The position numbers were made by a program, and so were the translations under genes. Source: Geosiphon pyriformis (taxonomy: Eukaryota; Glomeromycota; Glomeromycetes; Archaeosporales; Geosiphonaceae). Taken from it: 50,518 nt of DNA. Positions 10,631-23,150 of this stretch are shown here, piece after piece. The DNA is taken from assembly GCA_016748015.1 (NCBI GenBank), contig JAAOMT010000586.1, positions 460,133-510,650 on the forward strand. Direction: 5' to 3'. Under the pieces are notes generated by a model. It worked only from the letters and a program-made list of their open reading frames with translations, was not told the origin of the DNA and did not search any database. Position 1 is the stretch's first letter. Each line of letters starts with the position of its first letter.

Positions 10631-11276
10631 TAATCTTCTCCTCAAGACTGAGCTCCGTCGAAATCCAAGCACTATCTGTAATATTGAGATAGTAATCCAA
10701 AATAATTGAAGTAATCTGATCTGAAAATTGTTGAAATTTCAGTTCTGTGAGTTTGCCAATGTATTGGACTTTCATTGGTTGTAGTATTGGATTTTGTAGT
10801 ACATTTTCACAAGTATTAAACAAATTATAGAGTCTAACAGCTGCTTTAAGTTTGTAGCGAGTGTTTGTTGGTCCAGCTGCTGTTTTGAATTCATTGTGAA
10901 TTTGTTTTTGTATAGCTTCAGGAGTGAGATTTGTTGCTTCAAATTCTAGTTTTCGTTTATAAAGTGTCTTTCCAATGTGAAAGTATTTATAAATAGGGGT
11001 GTGTTTATTGTTCTGTTCATTGAAAAGTAGTAGAAGTTTTTGTTACATTGTAGCATTTGATAAAATATCAATAGGGACAATTAAAAGATTTTCTTCTAGT
11101 GCTTGCTTCAAAAGTCTTGGTAATCTATTTTTAGAGTGACTTCTTGTTTTTTTTCTATAGGGGTGATAGTTCTGTGAATGATTTGCTACTGGGGCTGTGG
11201 TTTTTTTCTGAATGTAATTAATTTAACTTCCATTAATTGTTATGGATAAGTCAGGAAGTGTTTTTAAGGCTAACAT
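10611..11276 (-). pseudogene. A2 accessory ORF after integrase (ORFx), two in-frame stops
   Basis: The frame from ATG 11276 to its end at 10611 is 222 codons, the same as in A1. Two TAA codons interrupt it, one shared with A1 (after the residues ATM) and one new. The last 70 codons are open in both copies (start MFNTCENVLQNP). The frame runs through the polypurine tract into the LTR. The absence of indels between two decayed copies suggests the ORF was functional when they inserted. No known domain is recognised. Confidence 0.7.
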
Positions 11277-11514
11277 TAACTTTTGGGATATTTGTTGAAT
11301 ATTTCGGGGAATAATCATGATAAAATTGACTAATTATGAAAAGAGAAATAAGGAAAATTATTTTTGGGATATGGGGTTTTTTATTTGTTTTTGGGTTTAA
11401 GTGTTTTTGTAATTTATTTACTATTTTTGTCTTTGTGTTTTTATTGGAGAATTATTGTAAAATTTAAGTGTTTAAGTTTGGTTGTTGTTCTATTATAATT
11501 ATTGGTTCTAAATT

Positions 11515-12905
11515 TCAGGGAATATCTTCAGGATTAATTAAAGGGAAATGTGTACCAATTTGTGGAATTAATAGTTCAGGATTGTTTCTGGAATAATAGT
11601 GTTTCAATCTGTTTCCATGTGCAACTTTTGCTAGTATTTTGTCATCAAGTCTTAACTTGTATAATTTATTGCCTAGAATTTCGTGAATATAAAATGGTTC
11701 ATCCTATTTGTTTTCAAATTTCCCACTCCATTGTTTTTTAGTCTTAGTTCTGTGTAAGAGAACTTTATTTCCAACTTTAAATTCATTGGTAATAGGTGAT
11801 AATTTGTTGTCATGTCTTTCTTTTTGTTAAGCTTGGGAATGTTCAATATGAGTTGCTGCTATTCTTTTTTTTTCTTCTAGTGTACTAAGAAGAGTGTAGG
11901 CTTTTCTTTGGAGTGTTTCTTGAAAGTTTTCTTCATTGATTGGTTGCACTGGGTATGTTTTCACTGTGAAATTAATTGGTAATGTTGCTGTCCTTCCATA
12001 AGTAAAATTAAATGATGTGTGTTTCATAGTATCTTGTTTTAGTGTTCTGTATGCTAGTAACACTGATGGAATAAAGATATCCCATTTCTGCTCAAAGTCT
12101 GTTGAGACTTTGGCTAGAGATTCACACAATGTTCTATTAAAACGTTCTACAAGTCCATTTGTTTAAGGGTGATAAAGTGATGATAGAGGTCTTTTGACAT
12201 TAAATTGTTCACAAATTTTTTGTATCAAGTTGTTCACAAAATGTGTTCCTTGATTAGATAAGAGTTCAATTGGGCATCCATGTCTACAGATAATGTTTTC
12301 ATAGATAAAATTTGCTACTGATTTTGCATCTGCTTTTTGGATGGCTCTAGCTTCAGGCCATTTGGTAAGATAATCCACTGCAACTGCAATATAATGATTC
12401 TTTTGGGTTGTGATAGGTAATGGTCTGACTAAATCAATTCCAACTTTGTCAAAAGGTTGTTCAACTTTGATTGGATTTAAAGGTTCTGTGGGGTGAGTTC
12501 CTCCTTTTCTTTGACAACTATCACAAGATTCTACATATTGTCAAATGTCTTTTTGTATGTAAGACCAAAAATAATGTTCAAGAGTTCTTTGAATTGTTCT
12601 ATCTCTTCCCAAGTGTGCTGAAGACGGATCTGTGTGCATGTTGTATAAAATTGTTTCTTTTTCATTCTCTTGTACTAATCTGAGTGGTTGGTTTGAGTTT
12701 CTGTGATTTTTATAATAGATTTTGTTCTGGTATATGAAATATTGTTTTGATTGGTGTTGTAAGCAGTGTTTTTCACTCAGAGACCAGTTTTCTGGCATGA
12801 TAAGAGTCTCCAAATAATTTTTAAGATTGCTGTAATTTCTGGAATCCATTCTTGTTTGGTTATTTTGTTGGTAGATTGGTAAGTTGTGGTGGAATTGTTG
12901 TTGGT
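11515..12905 (-). pseudogene. A2 integrase (broken)
   Basis: HHCC region (AHLGRDRTIQRTLEHYFW, then CDSC), core VDYLTKWPEA, LLSNQGTHF with the second catalytic Asp as Asn (12253-12255), and LVERFN with the final Glu. Stops near 12541 (TGA) and 12163 (TAA) are at the same codons as in A1. The GPY/F-like tail (FYIHEILGN) is kept. The frame closes with TGA at 11515-11517 where A1 has TAA. Confidence 0.88.
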
Positions 12906-14304
12906 ATTAATCTTGTCTCATTCTTAAGAGGCTATCAACATTGGTATATAGTTTTTTTGGTTTGTGGTGTACAATATATCTGTAGTCTGTTAGGAAGTCA
13001 TTCCATCAAGACTGTTTGGCACTTTGTTCAGTTTTCTTTTTATTGAGCCATTTGAGGCCAATGTTGTTCGTTATTATGTCAAATTCTTTTCCATTCTTCA
13101 GATATTGTTGAAAATGTTTAAGAGCCCAAATAACTGTGGCAGCTTCTAATTCAATTGAGCCATATTTGAGTTCTGTTGGCTTAAGTGTTCTGCTGGCATA
13201 GGCAATAACTTGTTCTTGCCCATTTTCATCTACTTGTGATAAAATAGTACCAAATGCTATGTGTGAAGCATCAGTGGCTAGTTGAAATCATTTGTTGAAG
13301 TCCAGGTAAGCAAAAACTGGGGCTGTTGTTAGCTTTGTTTTGAGGGTTTCAAATGCTTTTTGTTGTTCTTTAGTCTATTTGTATGGCACATTTTTATTGG
13401 TAAGATAATTGAGTGGTTTGGCAATTTCTGAGAATCTTTTGATGAATTTTTGATAATAGGAGACTAATCCTACAAATTCTCGTAGCTCTGTGGTATTTTT
13501 TGGAGTTTGGAAGTTTTTGACAGCACTAATTGTTCCAGAGTTTGGTTTGACTCCATCTTTGCTAACAATGTGTCCAAGAAAGATTAAGCTTGTTTTTCCA
13601 AAGTGACATTTTTCAATATTCAACTTCAATCTTGCTTTCCATAATCATTGAAAAACTTCTCACAGATGAATAAGATGGGCTTCAAAGCTTGGTGAGTACA
13701 CATCAGTGTCATCAAGGTAAACAACTACTGATTGCCATAAGAGTTCTTTATATACAACATCTATGAGTCGTTGGAATGTTGCTGGTGCATTGCAGAGTTC
13801 AAAAGGCATAACATTGAACTCATAGTTTCCTTTTTAGATGGTGAATGCTGTTTTGGGTTGGTCTTTTGTGTCTATTTCGACTTGCCAGTATCTACTTTCC
13901 AAGTCTAAAGTTGAGAAGAACTTGGCTTTTCCTAGAGCATCTAGTATGTCATCAATTCTTGGAAAAGAGTAGGCATCTCCAATTGTAACATTATTCAGTT
14001 GTCTATAATCAACACAGAATCTGATTTTTCTGTTTTTCTTTTTAACTAAAACTACTGGTGAGGCCCAAGGACTTTTTGATGGTTGAATCAATCCATTATT
14101 GAGCATTCTTTGGACCTCTTCTCTAATGAATTGGTGGCTGGCAGGTGGCACTTAATAAGCTTGTTGACGTTTTGGTGGAGCATCTTCTGTATGGATCTGA
14201 TGTTGAACAATATCTGTTTTTCCCAAGTCATTGTTGTTTTTTGCAAATATATCTGCAAATTCAGCTATCAATTGTTTCAATTGTCTTTGTTGTTAAGGTT
14301 CTAA
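12906..14304 (-). pseudogene. A2 reverse transcriptase and RNase H (broken)
   Basis: RT motifs: SPVVLVKKKNRKIRFCVDYR, FSTLDLESRYWQV, MPFELCNAPATFQRL and an intact Y-L-D-D box (13708-13719). Stops lie near 13834 (TAA), in the segment before VFQ (TGA/TAA) and near 13375. RNase H keeps TDAS and the ELEAA glutamate but reads TNN at the third acidic site, like A1. A TAA at 12906-12908 after RMRQD is shared with A1. Confidence 0.9.
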
Positions 14305-16060
14305 GGGACCCATGTTGATTCGAGAAAGTTTTTTTTCCAAAAAGTGGTAGTTTTCAGTAGTGGAAATAATATTTGGATTTGGGAGTAGAGTGTGCCTTAC
14401 AATTTCGATAAAATTAGAAACAATTTTAGGGTTTTCATCTTGAAAAATATTGCTGTGTATGATTTCAATCTCTAGTTTTTTTAATAAAACAATAGGGTAA
14501 TTATTGGGATTGTAGAATATAACTTGAAATTTTCTTATTCCTTTGAGAATATAAACGTTTGGAATTGAGATTTCATGCTTCAAACAGATTTGTTCATTGG
14601 ATTCAAAGATTTGTTGTGTGGTGGTGGGTTTTGAGCAAGTATAAATTTCGTGATGTTTTCCAAAAGGTAAAATGGTAATTGGCTGGGGAAGTTGAAGAAT
14701 CTGGTGAGATTCATTTTGTGTATTAAAAGCTATGTTTACTAGAACTGTAAATTGTCCAATTGAACCAAAACCTTGAGTTCCTCTTTCACTTTTTCCCAAT
14801 TGTTCTCTGTTGTTTACTGATTGTAATCCCGAAATGTTGATTAAGGGTAAGTAAATTGCTTGAGCAATTTTTTCAGCATGTTCAATTTTGAATGGTTTGT
14901 CTGTCTTGTTTTGTAACATGATGGTAATGTCTCCAGTGTATCCTGCATCTATAACTCCTTCTCTAATATTGATTTTTTTGCTTGCCAATGATGATCTGGA
15001 GGCAATTTGAACTATTGCTTCTGGTGAAATTTCAAGAGCAATTTTGAGATTGATTTTTGTCAAGGACTTTAGTTGGAGAACCAAAGTATCTTTTCCTGGG
15101 TATCTTAGGTCATATCCAGCATTAATTTCGTGTGCTTTTTCTGGTCTGATTCTTTGGCCACAGTTGTCAAAATATTTAAGTTGTAGAGATGGTTGCTTTT
15201 CAAAAAGATAGATGAGGGCAGTTGGTAGTTCTTCTACTAATTCAGATACTCCAAATTCGATTTCATTTTTGTCATTCTCATCTGGCAAAGGAATACTAAG
15301 AGCATAACATTCTAAATACCATTGGTCATCACAAGGCATAACACATTCTTCACACAATTGAATGTTCATTTGCTCTAATTGTTGAATTTGAGCTTCTTTG
15401 GTCGGATATGTGTGACTTGCAATTTGGTGGTAGGTTTCTACTTCATATTCATAATTAAATCCAGCTAATTCTATGGTATACTCAATATATTCAGCTTCTT
15501 TCATTTGGCAGACATCTTCTTGGGTGGCTCTATTAATCAATGCTATTGCTAGGTCAAAAATCATTTCAGTATTATGAGGGTAGTGGTAAAGTTTATTGAG
15601 AGCACTGTTGTATGCTGCATCAAATGGTGTTCCTCTTCTGACTTTTTCCACAATTGATAAAGCATATTGACAGGTTTGATCACATACTCCTCCTCTCATT
15701 GCTACATCAATTCAATTGCATTCTTCTGGTAGCATTTCTCCACATGTGAAGCAAGGAGTTTTGTCCCATTTTCCACTTCTCTTTGGGGATCCAAATCGTT
15801 CTCTATGGCATGTCTTGCAGAAGTAACAAGAGCGAGTTTTGTATTCCTCTTCTGGAGAGATACAAGCTCCCATAGATGAAAGTTTCTTTTTGCAATCTTT
15901 GCATTTTAGTGGAATGTATAGTGGTTTTTTTCATGGTTCTAGTGTGGAATATCTAACTTTCTTCTATTTCCTTGATTCTTCAAAAATCTCTTGTTCTGTT
16001 TCCTTAGCCCAATTGAATGGTAATCCAAGAGCCATGTAGGTTTCAGTGAGTGGCATTTCT
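14305..16060 (-). pseudogene. A2 Cys-rich module, dUTPase and RT linker
   Basis: A 468-codon open stretch (14293-15699) covers the end of the Cys-rich module, the dUTPase and the linker to RT. dUTPase motifs: NAGYDLRYPG, SRSSLA, EGVIDAGYTGDI (catalytic Asp kept), KIAQAIYLPL and RGTQGFGSIGQF. This is the best preserved dUTPase in the window and may be catalytically complete. The Cys-rich part (15650-16045) shows CxxC pairs and a TGA shared with A1 at the residue before IDVA. Confidence 0.88.
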
Positions 16061-16129
16061 TTCTCTTCTACAAATTCAAATACTGGAACTTTTTTTGATC
16101 ATTTGTTAAAGGTACCACAGGTTGCAGGT

Positions 16130-16560
16130 ACTATGGTATATTGTCCTTGGTATGAGATTTTAAGTTCTTGAGTTTCCCAGTTCAGGTTTGCATTGGCCTT
16201 GAAAAACCAATCATTTCCGACTAGAGCTTGATATTGGGGTGCATCCATAACAAGAACTTTAACTGGAATAGTGATTCCATCAATTGTAAAAGGAAGTTAT
16301 TAATTTCTCTTACTGAAGTCTTCTTTATACCATTAGCTGTAACAATAACTGTTTGAGCTGGTTTGTTTACATTTCATTTGAGTTGTTGCATCAGCTGGTA
16401 AGTGATGATATTTCCAGCTGATCTACTATTTAAGATTAAGCAAATGGGTTTTCTTTCTACTGTAGCTTCTGTGTACAAAGCAGTAATTGCTTTTTGTTCA
16501 TTGACTGCTGCATTACTAAGCAGAAAAAGTGATTCATTTGCTTCAAATTCAAATGGAAAT
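16130..16560 (-). pseudogene. A2 aspartic protease (broken)
   Basis: The active-site segment reads ICLILNSRSAG; the usual D-S-G is N-S-R. A frameshift near 16300 disrupts the second lobe, whose remainder (ALVGNDW, about 16205-16235) is in the next frame. A stop follows QQLK at 16374. Copy B1 keeps D-S-G-S at the same place. Confidence 0.78.
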
Positions 16561-18521
16561 ATATCTGACAGATTGGCATTTTGGGCAATTTGAGCTGGTG
16601 GAATGATATGATTGGAAGGGTTTGATCTTGGTACTGAAACTTCATCTTCAGAAAGTGCAGTTTGTTGAAAATCCGATTTCTCTGGTATTGTAAGATAACT
16701 GGGTTGAGTGTGATAGTGATTAGGTCTTTGCTGACCAGAATTTCGGGGAACCAACTGGTTATTTGGATTGATTCTGTTGTGGTTACTCTGCAATTGATTT
16801 TGGGGTGTGAATTGGTTATGTTGAACCAATCTTCTTGCTGGTACTTGATATTGTTGAGTGGATGGTGTCTGATATGGCTGAATTGGTAAAGGTTGCTGAT
16901 ATTGTTGCTGCATTGGTTGTGGAGCTGGTGGATAGTAACTGTTTTGATTTTGTAGTCTTGGTAAATAATAGGTTGGTGGTGGAGATTGATAATATGATTG
17001 TTGTGGTGAAGAGTAACGTTGATTACTCCTGTTTTGTTGGTCTCTTTACAGTTTTCTGCAATCTCGTTTTCAGTGTCTTGGAATTCCACAATAATGACAA
17101 TTTTGAGGTTAGTTGTTAGAAGGTGATCCAAAATTGTTTTGGTTGCGTCATTGTGGTGGTTAATATCTTTGTGGTTGTTGCTGCTGTTGTTGTTGGTTTG
17201 TAAAATAGCTTTCAACTTTCTTTGTGAGTTGGTCTATCTTTTCTTCAGCTGCTAAGCTGGTTTCTCCAATTGCAAGATTTACAAGCTTGGTGTGATTTGC
17301 TTCTTCTATTGCCATTTCATAGCTCTTTACATGTCTAATAGCAGTTGCTAAGTCTGCTGGAGCATGTGGACAGACTTTCTTAATCAGTTTGTCTTTTAAC
17401 CCTGCTATAAACTGATCCAGAATTTGAGCATCAAAATAGTAATCATTGGTTTCCAATTGTTAGATTCATCTGAGAAGTTTGTTAAATCTTCTAAGATAAG
17501 TTATAACAAATTCAGATGTTTCTTGTTTGATATTGTGAAAGCAGTTTCTGAGAGTGATAGAGGTATTGTTGTTAATGAATTGTTGTAGAAAAGCATCTTT
17601 GAATGCTTGCCAGTTTTCAAATTCTAAATTTTCAAATTATTCTCCTGCTGTTCTTTAGAGAAAGTAGGGAATTGCTTTGAGCATTCTTGCTACAATCCAA
17701 CCATTAGCATCTCCTGCTTTTTGAACTTTGTCAAGCCATTCTTGAAGACTGGTATCATTGTCTTCACTAGTGAATTCTGGGATTTTTGCAATGTAAGCAG
17801 TTGTCATTTCTTTTTCGTTTTCTGTAATTTCTTCTGGTTCTGATTTGGTTTCTTCACTTTCCAAGCTTTCTGAATGATTACTTTCGTTTTCCTGTAAGTA
17901 ATCAATGATATTAGCACTTGTTGATATTGGTTCTTGCTGTTGAGTAGGGTTTCTAGGTGACTGAAAATCTTCTGGTCTAGAGAAACGGTTGAGTGGTAAA
18001 TTTGGTGTTTGTGGTTGAACAAGTGAAATTGGAAATGGTGTAATAGAAAGTGGTAATTTGACACTAGTTCCTTGTTCAGGTGTTTGCAAGTGTTTGGCAG
18101 GTGTTTTTTGTAGTGTTGGAGTGTTTGGAATGGTTCTTAAGTATTGTTTCAATCTTTGTTTGTCTTTGTTGCTTGTTTCTGTCTCTGATTCAAAGTCAAA
18201 AGAGTATTTAGACTGTACTGGATATTTTTTTTCACAATACTCAATAATGTTAAAATTAAGTTCTTGGAAGTAGGTAGCAAGTATTTCACTGTTCAGGTTT
18301 TCTGTTTCCAATTGTGAATAGTGCACTAAATTATTGTAGAGGTTGCTTCTAACTTCTGAAATGTTGTAGTTTCCAAAAAGATAATTGTTGATATGGTTTT
18401 TAATGTATTGGTATACTGATTTCTTGACAACTTCAATTCCATCTGGAATATTGAATCTTTGCTTGCAGTGGGTGTAAATTGACTGGTAATACTCTAGAGT
18501 TGCTGTCTCTGGTGTGGTCAC
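16561..18521 (-). pseudogene. A2 Gag (broken)
   Basis: A polar N-terminal part with a Ser/Pro/Glu-rich linker (17800-18250), then a capsid-like retrotransposon Gag domain (ending near 17250: FENWQAFKDAFLQQF, YLRRFNKLL, LDQFIAGLKDKL), a Gln-rich stretch, the zinc knuckle and a Gln/Asn/Pro-rich tail. Stops fall near 17652, 17637, 17470 and 17460. The frame begins with GTG at 18521 about 30 bases after the primer site; no ATG is visible there, so the start is uncertain. Confidence 0.82.
17058..17099 (-). other. A2 Gag zinc knuckle
   Basis: Reads CHYCGIPRH, a stop (TGA), then KRDC, which fits C-x2-C-x4-H-x4-C. Such knuckles bind packaged RNA in retroelement nucleocapsids. The stop at the residue after His is probably a decayed TGG or CGA. 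Confidence 0.85.
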
Positions 18522-18553
18522 TACTTTGAATTTGTTGTTGCTGTGTTATTTCT

Positions 18554-18567
18554 GTGGGAGAGCACCA
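18554..18567 (-). other. Primer binding site of A2
   Basis: In minus sense TGGTGCTCTCCC lies two bases after the end of the 5' LTR. It matches the sites of B2 (30680-30691) and, with one transition, B1 (8467). Confidence 0.8.
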
Positions 18568-18569
18568 AA

Positions 18570-19542
18570 TATTACCAGAGGTTTTTGGTTTCTTTTTTTG
18601 AATGTTGTTACTGTTTGTCTGTTGTTAATTTCACGTTTTCTGGAAGCAATTGAACTTTCAATAACTGAATTTATCTTCAAATTATCTCCTATAATTTGAA
18701 CTGCTGGACTTATGAAGGGAATGGCCAATTTCTTGCCAGTTATTTTATGTAGTTACATTGTAGTAAACATCAACTCTTTCTTAGGAATTGCTTATCTAGA
18801 AGCTCACTAAAAATGTGTAGTTATTTTGCTGTGAAAATCAACTCTTCTACAGAAATTTTGTCTGTAGGCTACCCTAATAATTGTAATAAGAAAAGAAAAG
18901 AAAAATAAAAGAAATGTAAAAGAAATAGAATTTTATCAAGAGAAATGTTTTCTATCCAGGCCTAGAGTCACTAACAGTTTATTGAAATTGGTAGCTAATC
19001 AATTTCAAAACGTTAGTTGGGTTTTGGGGATTTTCTAAGTGCAATAATTAAAGAATTTGGTTTTTCGAATTTATTTGATATTTATTTTTTTTTGTGTGTA
19101 TAGAAATGGTTCTAAGTGATAAATTTAAAGTAAGATACATTTTCTTGAAGAGAAAAGCTCTTCTTTTATACAGCTTGTTGTAGTACTAGTCTATGAACTT
19201 GCACTTTTTCTCTTTGCTCAAATTTTGGCAAATTAAAGATATATTTTGATGAACTACAAGTTATTTTGCTGAACTATTGATTAATTTGGATGAACTATTC
19301 ATAATTTCGGCGAATTTCTGTAAATTTCGGTGAATTTTTGAATATTATAAAGTTCAGAGTATTGTGTAATTTGATCATCCTACTTTCTGTTATACTAATT
19401 AGATTATTTTGATTGAATTGTGATATGTGATAATTGATTAAATAATAAATGATAATTTGAAATAATATTAATATACTAATTAATTATAAGAATTATAAGG
19501 GTAATTTCATGCTAATTAATAACTAAAATTCTACTGGTAATA
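18570..19542 (-). repeat. 5' LTR of A2 (family A, 973 bp)
   Basis: Same sequence and orientation as 9636-10630. Its outer end reads CTGGTAATA instead of CTGGTAACA and its inner end TATTACC instead of TGTTACC, both single transitions at the LTR tips. Confidence 0.92.
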
Positions 19543-19546
19543 ACAT

Positions 19547-21500
19547 CAACAAAAGAATTGCCTACTTATTAAGAACAACAACAAATACTGAATTAGCAAA
19601 GGAAACTTTTTACAACGAATTAATCCAAAACAGCAGCTTACCAACAAACTATAATTTTACATTCATTATCACTGAGATTAATAAAAAAATTGAACATCAC
19701 ACACAACAGAGATATCCAATCACCTATGCAAGTAAAGGCAAAGGAAAACTACAAATACTGGCAGTAACACCCTAACGTATTCAACCACCCACTTGGAAAA
19801 AACACAGAATTGAATCACCTACAAATCTATCATATCATTATACTCCTGGAAGTGCCATCAATATTGCAGTAGCAGGCGTGTTTACATCAAACGCAATATT
19901 AACATTTGGACAATTTTCATTTCAAAGTAAACAAAGAAAAGAAGACCTATTAGGACCATATGGCGCGTATTTTGAAGAATTTAAATCATGATCGCCAACA
20001 CCATCAGGATTTCGATCACTGTCATCTCAACCAGATTTCGGAACTGCAAGTCTTTGGGAAGTCACAGAATTGAAAGAAGAACAAGAAGAAAAGGAAAAAG
20101 AATCTGAGGATCAGGAATTTATTTACCAAAACCTGATCCTAGAAAATCCAAAATTTGAAACCCCAAATGTTCAAACTCTGAAACATCTAAATCTAGAAAA
20201 TCTGGAAATTGAAACTCCGAATTTTCAAATGCAGTACAATCAAAACAATCAAAACCCTAACATTAATAATCAACAACACTTATCTCCAGTAATTGGGATC
20301 AATCCATCACCAGCTCCACCAAATGCTGAACAACAACAACAGTCACAACTGCTACCTCAACAAAACCAGCAGCAACCACAACAACAACCAATGGCTTATG
20401 CTCCAATCACCAAAATCAAGAAATTTACTGGGGAAGAAAACAACACCCAAGTATGGCTCAATGATGTGGAAAAAGCCATTGCAGTCAATGAATGGAACAA
20501 TAACAGAATCCTTTAAGTGATTCCCTATTTTCTACAAGATACTGCCAACTCATGGTATCAGAGCTTAGACATTAAACCTTAAACATTTCAGGAATTCAAA
20601 ACTGCATTTTTGGGATATTTTAGTAATAATAACAGTATTAATTGCTTAACCAATACCTTCACCACAATTAAACAAGGAGAAACTGAAGCAGTTACCACTT
20701 ACTTAGGACACTTCCATAGAAATCTGCGCCAAATCTAAGCAATTGATGCCAACTATTTCACAGTGCCACAGATCCTCAACCAATTTATCTGTGGTCTGTG
20801 CAGCAGCATTTTGCAACATGTACATCTGTTGTATCCAGGCACTTTTCAAGACACAGTTACATGCACCAGAGATTTTGAATCAGTTGAGTCAGAAGCCAAC
20901 CATGCCCAAGCCATTAATCTAGTAATGAATAAATCATCTGAATTGGATTCCAAATTGAAACAATTCAGTGATTCACTTAATCAGAAATTGGAGGGATACT
21001 TAGTTGACAATTGTCCAATTTATCAGTCTCTTCAATAACATAATAATCAGGGAAATGTGAATTGTTTCCAAAATCAGTCGCATCCATCATCATCAACAAA
21101 TCAGCCATGGCAACAAGAAATGTGAATTTGCCACAACTGTAGTAAACAAGGTCACCTTAGAGCCAATTGCTATGCTTATAGTAACCAATGATTGGAAAAT
21201 TAATATCAAAACCCCAATCACCAGTTCCCAATTCCGAGTTACCAATCCAATCCAGCCCCATATCTACCAACTTACCTGCCAATGACACAACAGCCAATAT
21301 ATCAACCACCCACATATCAACTTCTAGTTTATCAACCACAGCCACCAATAATATATCAACCACCACAGCCACAAATAATTTATCAAACATCCATAGTTCA
21401 AACACCACCATCAAATCCAGCTCAAATGACATTAAGAAACCCTAGATCAAGAGTTATCCAAAACTGGAGATCGGCAATAGTTGTTTACTAACCAATCCTT
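19547..21500 (+). pseudogene. B1 Gag, main part (broken)
   Basis: Continues the 5' fragment at 8481-8652. It holds an N-terminal domain, a Glu/Gln-rich linker (20070-20400), a capsid-like Gag domain (TWLNDVEKAI region to about 20930, with SWYQSL, FQEFKTAFLGYFS and LNQFICGL), a zinc knuckle and a repetitive Pro/Gln/Tyr-rich tail (21230-21440, YQPP repeats). Stops occur about every 60-70 codons without any frameshift. I know this Gag type from Rhizophagus genomes. Confidence 0.85.
21129..21170 (+). other. B1 Gag zinc knuckle
   Basis: CHNCSKQGHLRANC fits C-x2-C-x4-H-x4-C with all four ligands present, in frame with Gag. Confidence 0.88.
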
Positions 21501-21590
21501 AATTCATCCAACCAGCCATCAAGATCATGACAGAGGAGTTCAAGAACTGGGTATACTCAAAACCTGAGTTCCCAGAACTATTTAAGTCTT

Positions 21591-22130
21591 TTGGTTACCT
21601 CAGAAAACACTTCACCCAACACTTGGGAACCCAAACAGAAGCAATCATTTACCAATATTCCGTCAGCCACTGTCACAGAAGACAAGTCTCTAGCAGCTAT
21701 ATTTCTTTTCAAAATCGAGGAACCAACAGAAACCCCTTTGTTCAGTGAAGCTGCACTCGAGAAAAAACCTATTATGGTAATGTACATGGATGCCAAAATT
21801 GATAGTCAGTCTATTAAGCTGATCCTAGATAGTGGATCAGTGGGCAGTATTATCACAAGACAGCTCATGAACCAATTAGATCGCTGAGTTGATTGAGCTG
21901 CCAGTGCAAAAATAATCACTGCTGATAAAGCCACCAAGACTCCAATTGGTGAAATAGATAACTTGCCCATAGAAATCAATGGTATCACAGTACCAATCAA
22001 GATATTAGTCATAGAAACTACCTAATACCAAGCACTAGTAAGTAATAACTAGCTGTCCAAAATCAACGCAACACTCAATTGGAACACTTAAGAGCTCCAG
22101 CTTAGCCAGAATAGATAACACACATGTGTA
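21591..22130 (+). pseudogene. B1 aspartic protease (broken)
   Basis: The active site IKLILDSGSVGSIITRQLM keeps D-S-G (21820-21840), the only copy here that does. Downstream TGA (21885, 21894), TAA and TAG codons interrupt the second lobe (YQALVSNN). Confidence 0.82.
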
Positions 22131-22489
22131 CCAGCCATGTGTGATTATTTCAAACTCATTACCATGCCATCAGCTCCATTTATCGAATTCGAAGAAGAAA
22201 AAGAAAAAGAAAAACCTATCTGAGAAGTGTACCAAGTCTCTTGGGCCAATGAAGACCACAATGAGTTACCACTGATACTTTCTTGGAACAACAAGGGAAA
22301 AAAGAAGGAAAACAAAGAACTTACCTAAAATACTAACCAAAACTGGGAAACTGATAATAACCAAGATGAACCAGCAAACTGGAAGTAAGAAGAAATTGAT
22401 AAGAGAAAGGGAAAGGAGAAAGATAAAGAAACCACTCTCACCAGCAGCACGTATAGTTTATATGCTTACACTTTAGCACCACCATCCAA

Positions 22490-23095
22490 TTATCATTAAC
22501 CAAAATTGGAATGCATTGATTGTGGCAAAAAATTGTCATCAATAGATGCATGCTGTGGCGATGACAAGGAATACTCCATGGCCACAAGCTTTTACTGCTG
22601 CCCATACATCATAGAGCACTTTGGACGACCAAAATGACAAGAAAAGTGGGATAACCAATTATGTCTCACATGTGAAACTATTTTACCTGACAAAAGAATG
22701 TGGAATGACATTCCTGGGTGTGGAAGAACGTATAATGAGACATGCCAGTACACCATACTGATAAATAATTGGGTAAGCAAAGAAACACCAATCAATGACA
22801 CCTGGAAATGAGCGTTGCAATGATTGGAAGAATATTCTCACAATGAAAATAAACTATGGAGAATGGCATATGCGAAAGCAGAAGGTGTGACCACTAGTGA
22901 ATTATTAGAAATTAAAAACAACCCTTTATCTCTTCCTAAACCCGAATATGTCCAAACTTTTGATGTCTTTGGCAACATTAAAGATGACCCAGAAGAATTT
23001 CATAAACATTACCAGTGTTTGGCATCTATTAGGGAAGAACAGGAGCAGCATTTAGAGCAGTTGAACACTCAATTATATTAACATTGCTTAATTCT
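22490..23095 (+). pseudogene. B1 Cys-rich module (broken)
   Basis: CIDC at about 22513, CC near 22553, CLTC near 22665 and CGRTYNETC near 22720 parallel the CxxC pairs of A1/A2. The helical segment 22824-23081 follows, then HCLILCDFQYCNKC (23085-23125), matching the second Cys cluster of the A family. Stops at 22497, 22635 and around 22770-22820 break it. Confidence 0.6.
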
Positions 23096-23150
23096 CTGTG
23101 ACTTTCAGTATTGTAATAAGTGTGACCTTATTTACAATCTACCACCATGC

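Larger units (their letters stand above)
9636..19542 (-). mobile_element. Complete Ty3/Gypsy-type retrotransposon copy A2 with both LTRs (9907 bp)
   Basis: On the minus strand: 5' LTR 18570-19542, primer site 18567 downward, Gag, protease, Cys-rich module, dUTPase, RT, RNase H, integrase, accessory ORF, polypurine tract and 3' LTR 9636-10630. It is flanked by ACAT on both sides (9632-9635 and 19543-19546). Gag and the start of the protease share one frame. A single frameshift near 16300 separates them from a constant frame down to the integrase end (11515). The ancestral element therefore had one Gag-Pol frame of roughly 2300 codons. Stops and active-site losses make it non-autonomous. Confidence 0.93.

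Noticed and set aside
16457-17215. 252-codon minus-strand open frame in the Gag region of A2
   Set aside because: It is the shifted frame of the Gln/Asn/His-rich Gag tail; the true frame carries the zinc knuckle at 17058-17099.
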